The notes under the pieces: model-generated
Told to the model about the DNA's origin: nothing
The model's database searches: none
The model's input: the letters and a program-made list of their open reading frames with translations, nothing else
Part shown: piece after piece, positions 1 to 8,825 of the stretch
Layout of the letters: every line of letters begins with the position of its first letter
Position numbering within the stretch: position 1 is the first letter of the stretch
Origin: Porphyrobacter sp. GA68
Lineage (GTDB): Bacteria; Pseudomonadota; Alphaproteobacteria; Sphingomonadales; Sphingomonadaceae
Length of the DNA: 64,000 nt
Assembly: GCF_022605525.1 (NCBI RefSeq)
Contig: NZ_JAKQYJ010000002.1
Coordinates: 496,001-560,000, forward strand
Direction of reading: 5' to 3'
Program-made: the position numbers and the translations under genes

Positions 1-204
1 CGGCAGGGCCAGTTCGTGCCACTGTACCGCCGCAAGGTCTGGGGCGGGCGCAATCCGCTCTATCGCCCGCCTGATCGGCACGGTCGCATAGGCGATCACG
101 GTTCGGTGCTGCGGATACAGGCGGGCAAAGGCCGCTGCGGTTCCCGCCAGATGCGCCACTTGATGCGGGGCATCGTGGTTGAACAGGAACAGTGCAGTTC
201 TCAC
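1..204 (-). CDS. Unidentified protein, N-terminal 68 residues only
   Basis: This gene runs off the left edge. It would start at a GTG (204-202) that overlaps the TGA stop of the nucleotidyltransferase gene (GTGA), so the two are probably translationally coupled. The visible protein begins MRTALFLFNHDAPHQVAHLA and continues with a helix-rich, Rossmann-like pattern (a beta strand, then HxxAHLAG, then a second strand around TVIAYATV). I do not recognise it with certainty. The opening resembles a glycosyl- or glycerophosphotransferase-type fold, which would suit a partner of a nucleotidyltransferase, but that is inference. The reading is supported by coupling and strand continuity rather than by homology. 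Confidence 0.55.
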   Translation of the reverse strand, partial: MRTALFLFNHDAPHQVAHLAGTAAAFARLYPQHRTVIAYATVPIRRAIERIAPAPDLAAVQWHELALP

Positions 205-980
205 GCGCCGGCAGCTCCTGCCTCACGCTGCGCCAGAATACGTTCTATCAGAACGATGTCCGCAGGTGTGTCGGCGTCGATGCAAGCTTCTGCCTGCGGC
301 ATGGCGACCAGTTTGGCGGCGATGCCGAAGCGTCGACCGGCCCGCCGCACCAGTGCGCCGATGTTCGCCAACCGGAGCGCCGCCTGAAGCGCAAGCAGCG
401 GTCCGAAGGCAGAGATGATCCGCCAGCCCTTCTTGCGATCCTGTTCAATGCTCGCCCAGAACCGTATCAGCGGAAGGCATTGCGGCCCGGCCAGCCAGAA
501 CAGGTTCGCCCCCGACCAGGCACCGCCGCGAAAGTTGAGCCAGGTCCGCCGTGTCGAGTAACCCGCCGCCTCTAGCGTCCTGCGCTCCACCATCGCCACC
601 GCGACGTCAGCGCCGCGTGCCTCCTCGACGAAGTGTTGCACCATCTCCGCCGTCAACAGGACGTTGTCGGCGGTGGTGACCAGCAGCGGACCTTGCTCCT
701 CCTTCAGCAGCATTTCCAGTGTGGCTGCGATGCTGGCTTTCGAAGATCGCGCTTCGACAAACGCAAATGGCTGCAGCGTGCGTTCCAGGTCCTGCAGGCG
801 TTGGGCGCAAACCAGGAGCCGCTGGAACAGGCCGGCGTCGCCCAAGGCTTTCAGGGGATAGGCCAGCATGGGCCGACCACCCACCGGCAGCAGCGCCTTG
901 GTCGTCACTCCGCTGCCCGCCAGCAGAGGATCTGCGCCGGGACGACTTCCCGCCAGAACAACGCCGGTCACTTGTGTCAT
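201..980 (-). CDS. MobA-like nucleotidyltransferase (NTP-transferase family)
   Basis: The 259-residue protein is a GT-A-fold nucleotidyltransferase. The N terminus shows the signature VVLAGSRPG...TTKALLPVGGRPM, where the glycine-rich loop binds the nucleotide and the KALLPVGGRPM segment is typical of NDP-sugar and NDP-alcohol synthases. LLVTTADNVLL around residues 100-110 is in the position of the metal-binding aspartate. The ATG at 980 is preferred because upstream codons read back through an inverted repeat and into rne. The gene lies 70 bases after rne and is coupled by GTGA to the cut-off gene at the window edge. Substrate cannot be told from sequence: a CTP-dependent activation of an alcohol phosphate or a sugar phosphate are both possible. 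Family assignment is firm, function is not. Confidence 0.8.
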   Translation of the reverse strand: MTQVTGVVLAGSRPGADPLLAGSGVTTKALLPVGGRPMLAYPLKALGDAGLFQRLLVCAQRLQDLERTLQPFAFVEARSSKASIAATLEMLLKEEQGPLLVTTADNVLLTAEMVQHFVEEARGADVAVAMVERRTLEAAGYSTRRTWLNFRGGAWSGANLFWLAGPQCLPLIRFWASIEQDRKKGWRIISAFGPLLALQAALRLANIGALVRRAGRRFGIAAKLVAMPQAEACIDADTPADIVLIERILAQREAGAAGA

Positions 981-997
981 GTGCGTCGCGGTCGCTG

Positions 998-1030
998 GCC
1001 TGGCGGATACGGCATTGTCATCCGCCAGGC
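998..1030 (-). terminator. Perfect 11-bp inverted repeat after rne
   Basis: GCCTGGCGGAT (998-1008) and ATCCGCCAGGC (1020-1030) are exact reverse complements around an 11-base loop. The repeat starts 20 bases past the rne stop and ends 17 bases before the nucleotidyltransferase start. It has no T run on either strand, so it is either a weak terminator or a 3'-end stabilising or processing hairpin for rne mRNA. Confidence 0.5.
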
Positions 1031-1050
1031 TGCTTGTTTGTCGATGCCGC

Positions 1051-3669
1051 TCAATCGCCGAAGGTGCGCTGCCACCATCCGCGGCGAACAGCCTTCGGCT
1101 CTTCGGTGACGCCACTCGTCTCGTTGGTGTCGTTGGCGGCTTCCGCCTTGGGAGCCGCCACTTCGTCCTCGTCTTTCTTGGCGGCAGCACGCCGGCGCGC
1201 GGGCTTTACCGGGGCCGGCTCATCGGCAGGCGCTTCGCTGGGCTCTGCCGGCGCAGTGTCTTGCGCGCCGACCACCGGGTCCTCCGTCTTGCGCTTGCGC
1301 GGGGTGCGACGCTTGGGCTTTGGCTTGTCTGCCGGATCGGCTGCCTCAGCGTCCTGCTGGGCGGCCATGGCTTCGGCTGTTTCAGGCGCCTCGTCAGGTC
1401 CCGCGACCACGGCGATGCTTTCGATCAGCTGCTCGCCCGCTGCTTCTGCGGCACCGCCGAAATCGGCCTCGGCCGGTGACTGATCGTCCTGTCGTTTGCG
1501 GCCGCGGCCGCCGCGACGCCGCTTGCGCGGCTTGCGCTCTGCGTTGTCGCTTGCGCCTTCCTCTGGCTGAGCATCGGTGGGCTCCTCGTCCCTGGAGCGA
1601 TTCGCTTCATCGAGAGAGCCATTCTCGTCGGTGTCGTGTTCGCCACCGCGGGCCTTGTTCCGGCCACGTCCGCCGCGCCGCCGCCGCTTCTTTTTCTGCT
1701 GGTCTCCGCCGTTCTCCACATTCCGAACGGGTTCGCGCTCGTCGTCCTCGGCTTCAGCGTCGTCAGCTAGGGCATCATCTTCCGGTTCGTCGTCGATGAT
1801 CGGGTCGAACCTGGGCGCGTGCGTCGGTCGGGGGCCGCTGCTTGCGACCGCCATCTTTGCGCCTTCATCTTCCCCTTCTGGGACAACCTCTACCGACACG
1901 CCGTAGCGTTCCTCGATCTCGCGCAGGTCAGCCCGCTTGGCGTTGAGGAGGTAGATGGCGGCTTCGGTGCTGGCTGACAGCGTGATCCGGCTTCCCTTGC
2001 CCTTGGCGGCTTCCTCTTCGATGAGCCGCAGCGCCGACAGGCCGGCTGACGATGCGGTGCGCACCAGGCCGGACCCGTCGCAATGCGGGCACTCGCGCGT
2101 GGTCGCTTCCAATACGCCCGTACGCAGCCGTTGGCGGCTCATCTCCATCAGCCCAAAGGAGGAGATGCGGCCGATCTGAATACGCGCGCGGTCGTTCTTC
2201 AGCGCTTCCTTTATCGCTTTTTCGACTTTGCGGACGTTGTTCGACCGTTCCATGTCGATGAAGTCGATTACGACAAGGCCGGCCATGTCGCGCAGGCGCA
2301 GCTGACGCGCGATTTCTCTCGCCGCTTCCAGATTGGTTGCCACCGCAGTCTGTTCGATCCCGTGTTCGCGGGTGGAGCGGCCGGAGTTGATGTCGATGGA
2401 TACCAGCGCCTCGGTCGGGTTGATCACGATGTATCCACCCGACTTCAGTTGCACTTCGGGATCGTAGAGCGCGCGCAATTGATCCTCAGCGCCGAAGCGC
2501 TGGAACAGCGGAACCGGGTCGGAGTAAGGCTTGATGCGCCGCACATGGCTGGGCATCAGCAGTTTCATGAATTGTCTGGCGGCCTTGTAACCGTCCTCCC
2601 CCTCGACAATCACCTCTTCGATTTCGCGGTGATAAATATCGCGAATGGCTCGCTTGATGAGGTCGCTGTCCGAATGGATCAGCGCAGGAGCGGTCGAAGA
2701 CAGTGTGTTTTCGCGAATTTCATCCCACAGGCGCGCGAGGTAGTCGAAGTCGCGCTTGATCTCGGTTTTCGTGCGGGAAAGGCCAGCTGTACGCACGATC
2801 AGCCCCATGCTGCGCGGCAGACCAAGGTCCGCCACGATCTGCTTCAACCGCTTGCGGTCACCGGTCGCGGCGATCTTGCGGCTGATGCCGCCGCCATGCG
2901 ATGAATTGGGCATCAGCACGGTGTAACGGCCGGCAAGGCTGAGATATGTGGTCAGCGCCGCACCCTTGTTGCCGCGCTCTTCCTTGACGACCTGCACCAG
3001 CAGCACCTGGCGTCGCTGGATCACATCCTGGATCTTGTAACGGCGACGCAGCGCAAGCCGGCGTTCGCGTGCATCGTCTATCGCCTTGGGCTGGGAGCGG
3101 CCTTGCCGCCGGCCACGGCCGCGACGGTTTGCGCGATTGTCGCCGTTCTCATCCGCGTCTTCGTCGTCACTGCCGGCATCGCCCGCGTCGCCGTCGGCAA
3201 TTACCCCTTCCTCGATGGTGGCGACGTCTTCCTTCTCCGAGGAATTTACTTCCTCGACGCCGTCCTCCGCCATCTCCTCGACGAAAGCCTCACCCGTATC
3301 TTCATCCGCATCGTATTCCTCGCCAGGAGAATTGCCCCGCTCTTCCTCCTCGGCCCTCAGCCGCTCTTCCTCTTCGGCAGCGGCGGCTTCTTCCTCGAGG
3401 AGTCTGAGGCGATCTTCGTGCGGTATCTGATAGTAATCGGGATGTATTTCGCTGAAGGCGAGGAACCCGTGGCGGTTGCCGCCGAAATCGACAAAGGCCG
3501 CCTGCAGGCTGGGTTCTACGCGCGTAACTTTGGCGAGGTAGATATTGCCCTTGATCTGCTTGTGGTCGGTAGACTCGAAATCGAACTCTTCAATGCGCTT
3601 ACCTTCGAGCACCGCCACCCGGGTTTCTTCGGTGTGGCGGGCGTCGATCAACATGCGTGTCGTCATCAT
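1051..3669 (-). CDS. rne: Ribonuclease E
   Basis: RNase E, 872 residues, is the essential endonuclease of mRNA decay and rRNA/tRNA processing and the scaffold of the degradosome. The S1 domain starts near residue 35 (KGNIYLAKVTRVEPSLQAAF) and is split by a roughly 150-residue acidic and then Arg-rich insert, a known feature of alphaproteobacterial RNase E. Catalytic aspartates sit in VSIDINSGR and VVIDFIDM, and the Zn-link cysteines in CPHCDGSG. The C-terminal third alternates acidic and Arg-rich blocks expected to bind RNA and partner proteins, and ends in WWQRTFGD. Start codons are TTG-ATG-ATG in tandem; GGAG lies five bases before the TTG-adjacent ATG at 3669, but 3666 is equally possible. 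A leader of several hundred bases with alternative hairpins precedes it. Confidence 0.96.
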   Translation of the reverse strand: MMTTRMLIDARHTEETRVAVLEGKRIEEFDFESTDHKQIKGNIYLAKVTRVEPSLQAAFVDFGGNRHGFLAFSEIHPDYYQIPHEDRLRLLEEEAAAAEEEERLRAEEEERGNSPGEEYDADEDTGEAFVEEMAEDGVEEVNSSEKEDVATIEEGVIADGDAGDAGSDDEDADENGDNRANRRGRGRRQGRSQPKAIDDARERRLALRRRYKIQDVIQRRQVLLVQVVKEERGNKGAALTTYLSLAGRYTVLMPNSSHGGGISRKIAATGDRKRLKQIVADLGLPRSMGLIVRTAGLSRTKTEIKRDFDYLARLWDEIRENTLSSTAPALIHSDSDLIKRAIRDIYHREIEEVIVEGEDGYKAARQFMKLLMPSHVRRIKPYSDPVPLFQRFGAEDQLRALYDPEVQLKSGGYIVINPTEALVSIDINSGRSTREHGIEQTAVATNLEAAREIARQLRLRDMAGLVVIDFIDMERSNNVRKVEKAIKEALKNDRARIQIGRISSFGLMEMSRQRLRTGVLEATTRECPHCDGSGLVRTASSAGLSALRLIEEEAAKGKGSRITLSASTEAAIYLLNAKRADLREIEERYGVSVEVVPEGEDEGAKMAVASSGPRPTHAPRFDPIIDDEPEDDALADDAEAEDDEREPVRNVENGGDQQKKKRRRRGGRGRNKARGGEHDTDENGSLDEANRSRDEEPTDAQPEEGASDNAERKPRKRRRGGRGRKRQDDQSPAEADFGGAAEAAGEQLIESIAVVAGPDEAPETAEAMAAQQDAEAADPADKPKPKRRTPRKRKTEDPVVGAQDTAPAEPSEAPADEPAPVKPARRRAAAKKDEDEVAAPKAEAANDTNETSGVTEEPKAVRRGWWQRTFGD

Positions 3670-3690
3670 CAAAACTCCATCCGCAAGGAA

Positions 3691-3754
3691 GCGGCACCTT
3701 GGCTCGGCTCATCCTGCGGGTTAAAGGTGAGGTGCCGCCAAATGCTGGCGGCAC
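3691..3754 (-). promoter_or_regulatory. Mutually exclusive hairpins in the rne leader
   Basis: In mRNA order, segment A is GTGCCGCCA (3754-3746), B is TGGCGGCACCT (3740-3730) and C is AGGTGCCGC (3699-3691). A pairs perfectly with the first nine bases of B across a 5-base loop. The last nine bases of B pair perfectly with C. The two helices share seven bases and cannot form together. C lies about 15 bases before the GGAG ribosome-binding site of rne. Known background: enterobacterial RNase E autoregulates through hairpins in its 5' UTR. A similar role here is inference. Confidence 0.55.
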
Positions 3755-3900
3755 GAGTGGAAATGACCGGGGCTGCGAGCGCGTGACGCGGCGGCAGGAC
3801 CGGGGGGATGTGTCTGCAGTTCGCGATCTGGACGGAAATGCGTCCATGTGTCCCGCCACAGCGACCAGGGCCGAATGGCCGAGGGCAATCTGCAAAGGGG

Positions 3901-3926
3901 AGAATAAGATCATCGAACTGCGTCAA
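3901..3926 (-). promoter_or_regulatory. Weak candidate rne promoter
   Basis: On the minus strand TTGACG (3926-3921) is followed by TATTCT (3906-3901). The hexamers look good but the 14-base spacer is shorter than the usual 16-18, so this is only a candidate. If used, the rne leader would be about 225 bases long and would include the alternative hairpins. Confidence 0.25.
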
Positions 3927-4099
3927 CCTGTCTGAAAGCAGGGCAGAAACAACAGTTTGCCGCATCTGGCGGCGTCTTTCGCATCTGTCCCGGCCGGGAG
4001 AGGGGGCAATCGGCCCGAACCCTGCGGCAGTCCAGTGGTAACACCTTGCAGAAACGACGGCAACTATATTGCGCGAACTCCCGCGCTGCGCCTAATTGG

Positions 4100-5005
4100 A
4101 TGCCAATGCGGTTTCAGCGTCCAGCCGTTTTTCTGAACAAGGGCATGCTCGCGGGAGCAGGCGTTCTGCTGGCCCTGCTGCTGCTGCTGCTCGCGGGCGT
4201 CGCGCCGCAGAACTCCACCCCCGCCTATGTTCAGCGGGTGAGCCTGGCGGCGCGAGCCGCCGGTGAGAGATATGCACGGCCTGTCAGCGGCACGGCAGGC
4301 GCGCCTTTGATCGTGATTGACGCCGGGCATGGCGGGGCCGATCCGGGCGCCGTGGGCGGGGACGGCATCATGGAAAAGACCGTCGTGCTGGAGCTGGCCA
4401 ACACCCTGCGGCGCACCCTGTTGGAACAGGGAGGAGTCAGAGTGGTGATGACCCGCGACGACGACCGCTTCATTCCTCTTGCGGAGCGAACTGCCATCGC
4501 CAGGGCCATGGACGCCGACCTGTTCATTTCGATCCACGCCGATTCTGGCGGTGACGAACAGAACGCGGCGGGAGCCAGTATCTATACCTTGTCCGCTCAG
4601 GCCTCTGGTCGCCAGGCGGAACGGTTTGCCCAGCGCGAAAACAGCGCCGACGTGGTCAACGGCATTGCCCTGGCCACCGGCAACAACACGGTCGATACAA
4701 TCCTTTTCGAAATGTCCCAACGCCGTGCGCTGACAGAGGCAGCCGAATTCGCACGGCTGATTATTCGGGAGAGTGAGGGGCAGTTGCGGTTCCGGGATCC
4801 GCCACGCCGGTCGGCCGCGCTGGCCGTCCTGACCGCGCCGGACGTGCCGTCAATCCTGTTCGAGGTCGGCTTTGTCACCAATCCGCAGGAAGCCGCCCGT
4901 ATGACTTCGCGCGAAGGGCGGGAGCAGTTTGCCCGCGTTACGGCCGCTGCCGTGCGCAGTTTCCTCGCCAATCGCGCGCCGCGCTCTCCCGCAGACCTAG
5001 GATAG
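4100..5005 (+). CDS. N-acetylmuramoyl-L-alanine amidase (Amidase_3)
   Basis: A zinc amidase that cleaves the bond between MurNAc and the stem peptide in the periplasm, used in daughter-cell separation. The N terminus carries a hydrophobic run (residues 14-30, rich in Leu/Ala), a signal anchor or uncleaved signal. The Amidase_3 domain has all zinc and catalytic motifs: IDAGHGGADPGA, MEKTVVLEL, ISIHADSG and ILFEVGFVTN. There is no AMIN domain, so it is shorter than AmiC of enterobacteria. The ATG at 4100 is chosen (4106 is an alternative); an in-frame TTG at 4046 has no ribosome-binding site. It lies 83 bases before the PBP1A gene on the same strand, a pairing common in alphaproteobacteria and consistent with joint peptidoglycan work. 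Confidence 0.93.
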   Translation: MPMRFQRPAVFLNKGMLAGAGVLLALLLLLLAGVAPQNSTPAYVQRVSLAARAAGERYARPVSGTAGAPLIVIDAGHGGADPGAVGGDGIMEKTVVLELANTLRRTLLEQGGVRVVMTRDDDRFIPLAERTAIARAMDADLFISIHADSGGDEQNAAGASIYTLSAQASGRQAERFAQRENSADVVNGIALATGNNTVDTILFEMSQRRALTEAAEFARLIIRESEGQLRFRDPPRRSAALAVLTAPDVPSILFEVGFVTNPQEAARMTSREGREQFARVTAAAVRSFLANRAPRSPADLG

Positions 5006-5088
5006 TTCCCGCAAGGTGCACTTCGTTATGGCCCGCGACAGATATCGCGTGCTAAGCAGCAGTCGATGACAGCAGGTTTTTTCAGGCG

Positions 5089-7602
5089 ATGAGCGAGATC
5101 GCGCTCCGCATAAGGAACGGATTTGGTGCTTCAGCCGGTTGGCTGGCGGACCGCTGGCGCAGCAGTCGTCTGCTGCGCTGGGCGACGATCTGCGCGACAG
5201 TCGTGCTCGTCCTGCTTACGGCCCTCTGGCTGGTCCTAGTGCGCGACTTGCCCGATGCCCGCAAGCTGGCGGATTATCAGCCAGCACTGCCGACGGTGGT
5301 GCGCGGCATCGATGGCGAGATTGTCCACCGGTTCGAGCGCGAACGCCGGGTGCAACTGCAGTATGCCGACTTCCCCCCGGGGTTGATCGAAGCCTTTCTG
5401 GCGGCCGAGGACAAGACCTTCTTCAGTCACGGCGGCGTGGATTACCCGGCCTTTGCGAAGGCGGTCGTGAACTACGGGGTCAGTCTCGGCAGCGGCGGCG
5501 ACCGCGTCGCGGGCGGCTCAACCATTACGCAGCAGGTAGCCAAGAATCTGCTGCTGTCCAACGAATATTCGGTCACGCGCAAGATGAAGGAGATCTTGCT
5601 GGCGCGCCGCATCGAGAGCGTGCTGACCAAACAGCAGATCCTGGAAATCTACCTCAACGAGATCCCGCTCGGACGGCGCAGTTTCGGGGTACAGGCCGCG
5701 GCGCGGGCCTATTTCGACAAGGATGTGGACCAGCTCGATCTCAAGGAAATGGCGTTCCTTGCCATCCTGCCCAAGGCGCCGGAAACCTACAGCCGCGAAC
5801 GGTTCGAGGACCGGGCGCTGGGCCGGCGTAACTTCGTGCTGGCGCAGATGGCAAACAACAACTTCATCACTGCCGCAGAGGCGCGAAGCGCGCAGGCCCA
5901 GCCATTGGGGCTCATCAAGGAGCGTCCGCGCGAAAGGTTTGCGGACGCCGGCTACTTTCTTGAAACTGTTCGCCGGGAACTGATGGACCGGTATGGCGAA
6001 CAGGCGGAGGATGGTCCGAATTCGGTTTACGGCGGCGGGCTCTGGGTGCGCACTTCGCTCGACACCGATCTTCAGGACGCCGCGCGCGACTCTCTGCGCA
6101 GCGGATTGCTGAGATACCATCAGGGCAAAGGCTGGACAGGCCCGATCGCCACCTTGAACCCGGACAACGGCAACCTGACCGGACAGCTGGCCTCCAGCAA
6201 TCTTGGCATCAACTACAAGGACTGGCGCGTCGGAGTCGTTACCCGCGCGGGCCACGGAGCAGAGATCGGATTTGCCAACGGGCGCACCTTCCCGCTTGCA
6301 AACGCGCCGGACGGGCTGCGGGTGGGCGACGTGGTCGCTGCATCGCCGCAGGGGAATGGGTTCCGCCTGCAGGTAGTACCTGAGGTTTCCGGAGGATTCC
6401 TCGCGGAACAGCCGTACTACGGCCGCATCCTTGCCATGCAGGGCGGTTTCGACTCCCGTCTGGGCGACTTCAACCGGGCGACGCAGGCGAACCGGCAGCC
6501 GGGGTCGACGATCAAGCCGTTCGTCTATGCCACCGGCCTCGACAACGGTTTGACTCCGGCTTCGGAAATCCCGGACCAGCCGTTCTGCTTCTATCAGGGC
6601 GCTGGCCTCGGGGAAAAATGCTTCCGCAACTTCGACCGCAGCGGCGGCGGGGTGCATACCATGCGCTGGGGCCTCGAACAGTCACGCAACCTCATGACGG
6701 TGCACATCGCCAACGATGCCGGGATGCAGAACGTAACCCGCACCTTCGCCAACCTCGGGATCGGCCAGTACGAGGCTTATCCGTCGTTCGCGCTGGGCGC
6801 AGGCGACACCACCGTCGAACGCATGGTCAATGCTTATGCAACGCTGGTGAACCAGGGACGTTTGCAGCGGCCAAGCACGATCGACTATGTGCAGGATCGC
6901 AACGGCAAGGTGATCTGGCGCTCGGACAACCGCGAGTGTCGCGGATGCCGGATGGCACAGTGGGACGGCGCTCCGATGCCCCGCTTCGGCCTGCGCGGCA
7001 AGCAGGTGATGGATCCGCGCACCGCGTATCAGGTGGTGCATATGCTGGAAGGCGTGGTCGAACGGGGTACGGCCACCGTGCTGCGCGACCTCAACCTTCC
7101 GCTGTTCGGCAAGACCGGCACCACCAACGGGCCCACCAACGCATGGTTCATCGGCGGTTCGGCGGACATCGTGGCTGGCGTTTACCTGGGCTTCGACCAG
7201 CCGCGGCCGATGGGCGGCTGGGTTCAGGGTGGCCGGGTCGCCGCGCCCATCTTCAAGGACTTCGTGCAGAAAACGCGCACCCACTGGTCCAACGAGCCGG
7301 TGATCGCTCCACCCGGAGTGCGCATGGTCCGGATCGATCGGAGAAGCGGGCGGCGGGTGTTTGACGCATGGCCGACCGACGATCCCCGCGCCGCCGTAAT
7401 CTGGGAAGCGTTCAAGCCGGACAGCGAGCCGCCAATCGCCACCCGGCAGAGCCAGATTGCCGCAAGGCGCGAGGAAATGCTCGAGCTCATCCGTCTTGCC
7501 CGGAATGGCGTGGCGCAGCAGCAATCCTCTCAGCAGCGACAAAGCGTAACCGCCGTGGGAGAGGCAGGCGACTTCGTCGAGGAGCAGGGCGGACTGTACT
7601 GA
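5089..7602 (+). CDS. mrcA: Penicillin-binding protein 1A, bifunctional class A PBP
   Basis: An 837-residue class A PBP that polymerises lipid II and cross-links the peptides. After a short cytoplasmic part there is one membrane segment (about residues 38-56, WATICATVVLVLLTALWLVL). The GT51 glycosyltransferase domain has AAEDKTFF with catalytic Glu107 and GGSTITQQVAKNLLL. The transpeptidase domain has the nucleophile in GSTIK (Ser473, Lys476), SRN in the SxN position and KTGTTNG at Lys675. The tail after about residue 770 is Gln- and Ser-rich. AGG precedes the ATG by about five bases. It follows the amidase gene and ends before a perfect hairpin at 7635-7661. No missing motif was noted. Confidence 0.96.
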   Translation: MSEIALRIRNGFGASAGWLADRWRSSRLLRWATICATVVLVLLTALWLVLVRDLPDARKLADYQPALPTVVRGIDGEIVHRFERERRVQLQYADFPPGLIEAFLAAEDKTFFSHGGVDYPAFAKAVVNYGVSLGSGGDRVAGGSTITQQVAKNLLLSNEYSVTRKMKEILLARRIESVLTKQQILEIYLNEIPLGRRSFGVQAAARAYFDKDVDQLDLKEMAFLAILPKAPETYSRERFEDRALGRRNFVLAQMANNNFITAAEARSAQAQPLGLIKERPRERFADAGYFLETVRRELMDRYGEQAEDGPNSVYGGGLWVRTSLDTDLQDAARDSLRSGLLRYHQGKGWTGPIATLNPDNGNLTGQLASSNLGINYKDWRVGVVTRAGHGAEIGFANGRTFPLANAPDGLRVGDVVAASPQGNGFRLQVVPEVSGGFLAEQPYYGRILAMQGGFDSRLGDFNRATQANRQPGSTIKPFVYATGLDNGLTPASEIPDQPFCFYQGAGLGEKCFRNFDRSGGGVHTMRWGLEQSRNLMTVHIANDAGMQNVTRTFANLGIGQYEAYPSFALGAGDTTVERMVNAYATLVNQGRLQRPSTIDYVQDRNGKVIWRSDNRECRGCRMAQWDGAPMPRFGLRGKQVMDPRTAYQVVHMLEGVVERGTATVLRDLNLPLFGKTGTTNGPTNAWFIGGSADIVAGVYLGFDQPRPMGGWVQGGRVAAPIFKDFVQKTRTHWSNEPVIAPPGVRMVRIDRRSGRRVFDAWPTDDPRAAVIWEAFKPDSEPPIATRQSQIAARREEMLELIRLARNGVAQQQSSQQRQSVTAVGEAGDFVEEQGGLY

Positions 7603-7634
7603 CCTGCCGCTGCGCTTTCACCGTCTCAACGATT

Positions 7635-7661
7635 GCCTAGCGCCCGCACCTTGCGCTAGGC
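7635..7661 (+). terminator. Perfect 9-bp hairpin between mrcA and prfB
   Basis: GCCTAGCGC (7635-7643) and GCGCTAGGC (7653-7661) are exact reverse complements with a 9-base loop. TTTT follows 13 bases later, so termination is possible but not textbook. It could equally sit in the prfB leader. Confidence 0.45.
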
Positions 7662-7697
7662 GCGCGTCCACATTCGTTTTCAAGGAAGTGACAGGGA

Positions 7698-8825
7698 ATG
7701 CGCGCCGAAGGGCAAGCTCACATTGACCGCATCGAAGCCGCGCTTGCGCTTGTGCGTCGCTCCCTGGATTGGGAGCGCGCGCTGCGCCGGCTCGACGAGT
7801 TGAGCGCGCGGGTGCAGGACCCGGACCTGTGGAACAACCCCAAGCAGGCGCAGGCCATTACGCAGGAGCAGAAGCGGCTTCAATCTGCCGTCACGACGGT
7901 GCGCGACATTGAGCGGGAAATGGCCGACGCCATCGAGTTCATCGAAATGGGCGAAGCGGAGGGCGACGAGACCATCACCGACGAAGGGCTGGCCAGTCTT
8001 GCGGGTCTGGCCGACCGCGCGGATGCCGACAAGGTGCAGGCGCTCCTGTCCGGAGAAGTCGATGCCAACGACACCTACATCGAAATTCATGCCGGGGCGG
8101 GCGGAACCGAAAGCCAGGACTGGGCGGAAATGCTGTTCCGCATGTACGCCCGCTGGGCCGAACGTCGCGGGTTCAAGGTCGAAACGGTGGAGTATCAGGC
8201 GGGCGAGCAGGCCGGGATTAAGTCGGCGACCCTGCTGGTGAAGGGTGAAAACGCCTATGGCTACGCCAAGACCGAAAGCGGCGTTCACCGGCTTGTCCGC
8301 ATCAGCCCGTATGACAGCAACGCACGGCGGCACACCTCCTTCAGTTCGGTCTGGGTCTATCCGGTGATCGACGACGAGGTGGAAATCGAAATCAACCCCG
8401 CCGACCTCAAGATCGACACGTACCGCGCGTCGGGCGCGGGCGGGCAGCACGTCAACACCACCGATTCCGCGGTGCGCATCACCCATCAGCCCACCGGCAT
8501 TGTGGTCGCAAGTCAGAACGACCGTAGCCAGCACAAGAATCGCGCCACGGCCATGTCGATGCTGAAGGCGCGCCTGTACGAACGCGAAATGGCCGAACGT
8601 GAAGCCGCGGCATCGGGCGAATATCAGGAGAAGAGCGACATCGGCTGGGGTCACCAGATCCGTTCCTACGTCCTGCAACCCTATCAGCTGGTCAAGGATC
8701 TGCGCACCGGTACGACCTCGACATCGCCTGACGCTGTGCTGGACGGGGCGCTCGATCCTTTCATCTCCGCTGCGCTGGCCCAGCGGGTCACTGGCGAAAA
8801 GGCCGAAGTGGAGGATGTGGAATGA
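7698..8825 (+). CDS. prfB: Peptide chain release factor 2
   Basis: RF2, 375 residues, releases the peptide at UGA and UAA codons. The catalytic GGQ is at residues 248-250 in [16 protein letters not shown]. The stop-codon reading tripeptide is SPY (203-205, [14 protein letters not shown]) in place of the SPF of E. coli; I recall SPY from other alphaproteobacteria. The programmed +1 frameshift of many prfB genes is absent: the codons at the corresponding place read CTG GAT (…RRSLDWERA…) in one uninterrupted frame from the ATG at 7698. AAGGAAGTGACAGGGA before the ATG provides the ribosome-binding site. The stop overlaps the next gene by four bases (ATGA). Confidence 0.97.
   Translation: MRAEGQAHIDRIEAALALVRRSLDWERALRRLDELSARVQDPDLWNNPKQAQAITQEQKRLQSAVTTVRDIEREMADAIEFIEMGEAEGDETITDEGLASLAGLADRADADKVQALLSGEVDANDTYIEIHAGAGGTESQDWAEMLFRMYARWAERRGFKVETVEYQAGEQAGIKSATLLVKGENAYGYAKTESGVHRLVRISPYDSNARRHTSFSSVWVYPVIDDEVEIEINPADLKIDTYRASGAGGQHVNTTDSAVRITHQPTGIVVASQNDRSQHKNRATAMSMLKARLYEREMAEREAAASGEYQEKSDIGWGHQIRSYVLQPYQLVKDLRTGTTSTSPDAVLDGALDPFISAALAQRVTGEKAEVEDVE

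Larger units (their letters stand above)
3670..4099. other. 430-base divergent intergenic region between rne and the amidase gene
   Basis: No convincing coding region is seen. Besides the alternative hairpins at 3691-3754 it holds small inverted repeats (GGACG/CGTCC at 3830-3845 and GGCC/GGCC at 3869-3880). It must contain the rne promoter and probably that of the amidase gene. Open frames here lack ribosome-binding sites and protein-like composition. Confidence 0.6.

Noticed and set aside
4046-4099. Upstream TTG start for the amidase
   Set aside because: No ribosome-binding site, and the extra residues separate the signal anchor from the N terminus.
7698-7800. Programmed frameshift in prfB
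   Set aside because: There is no CTTTGA-type slip site and no in-frame stop; the gene reads through in one frame.
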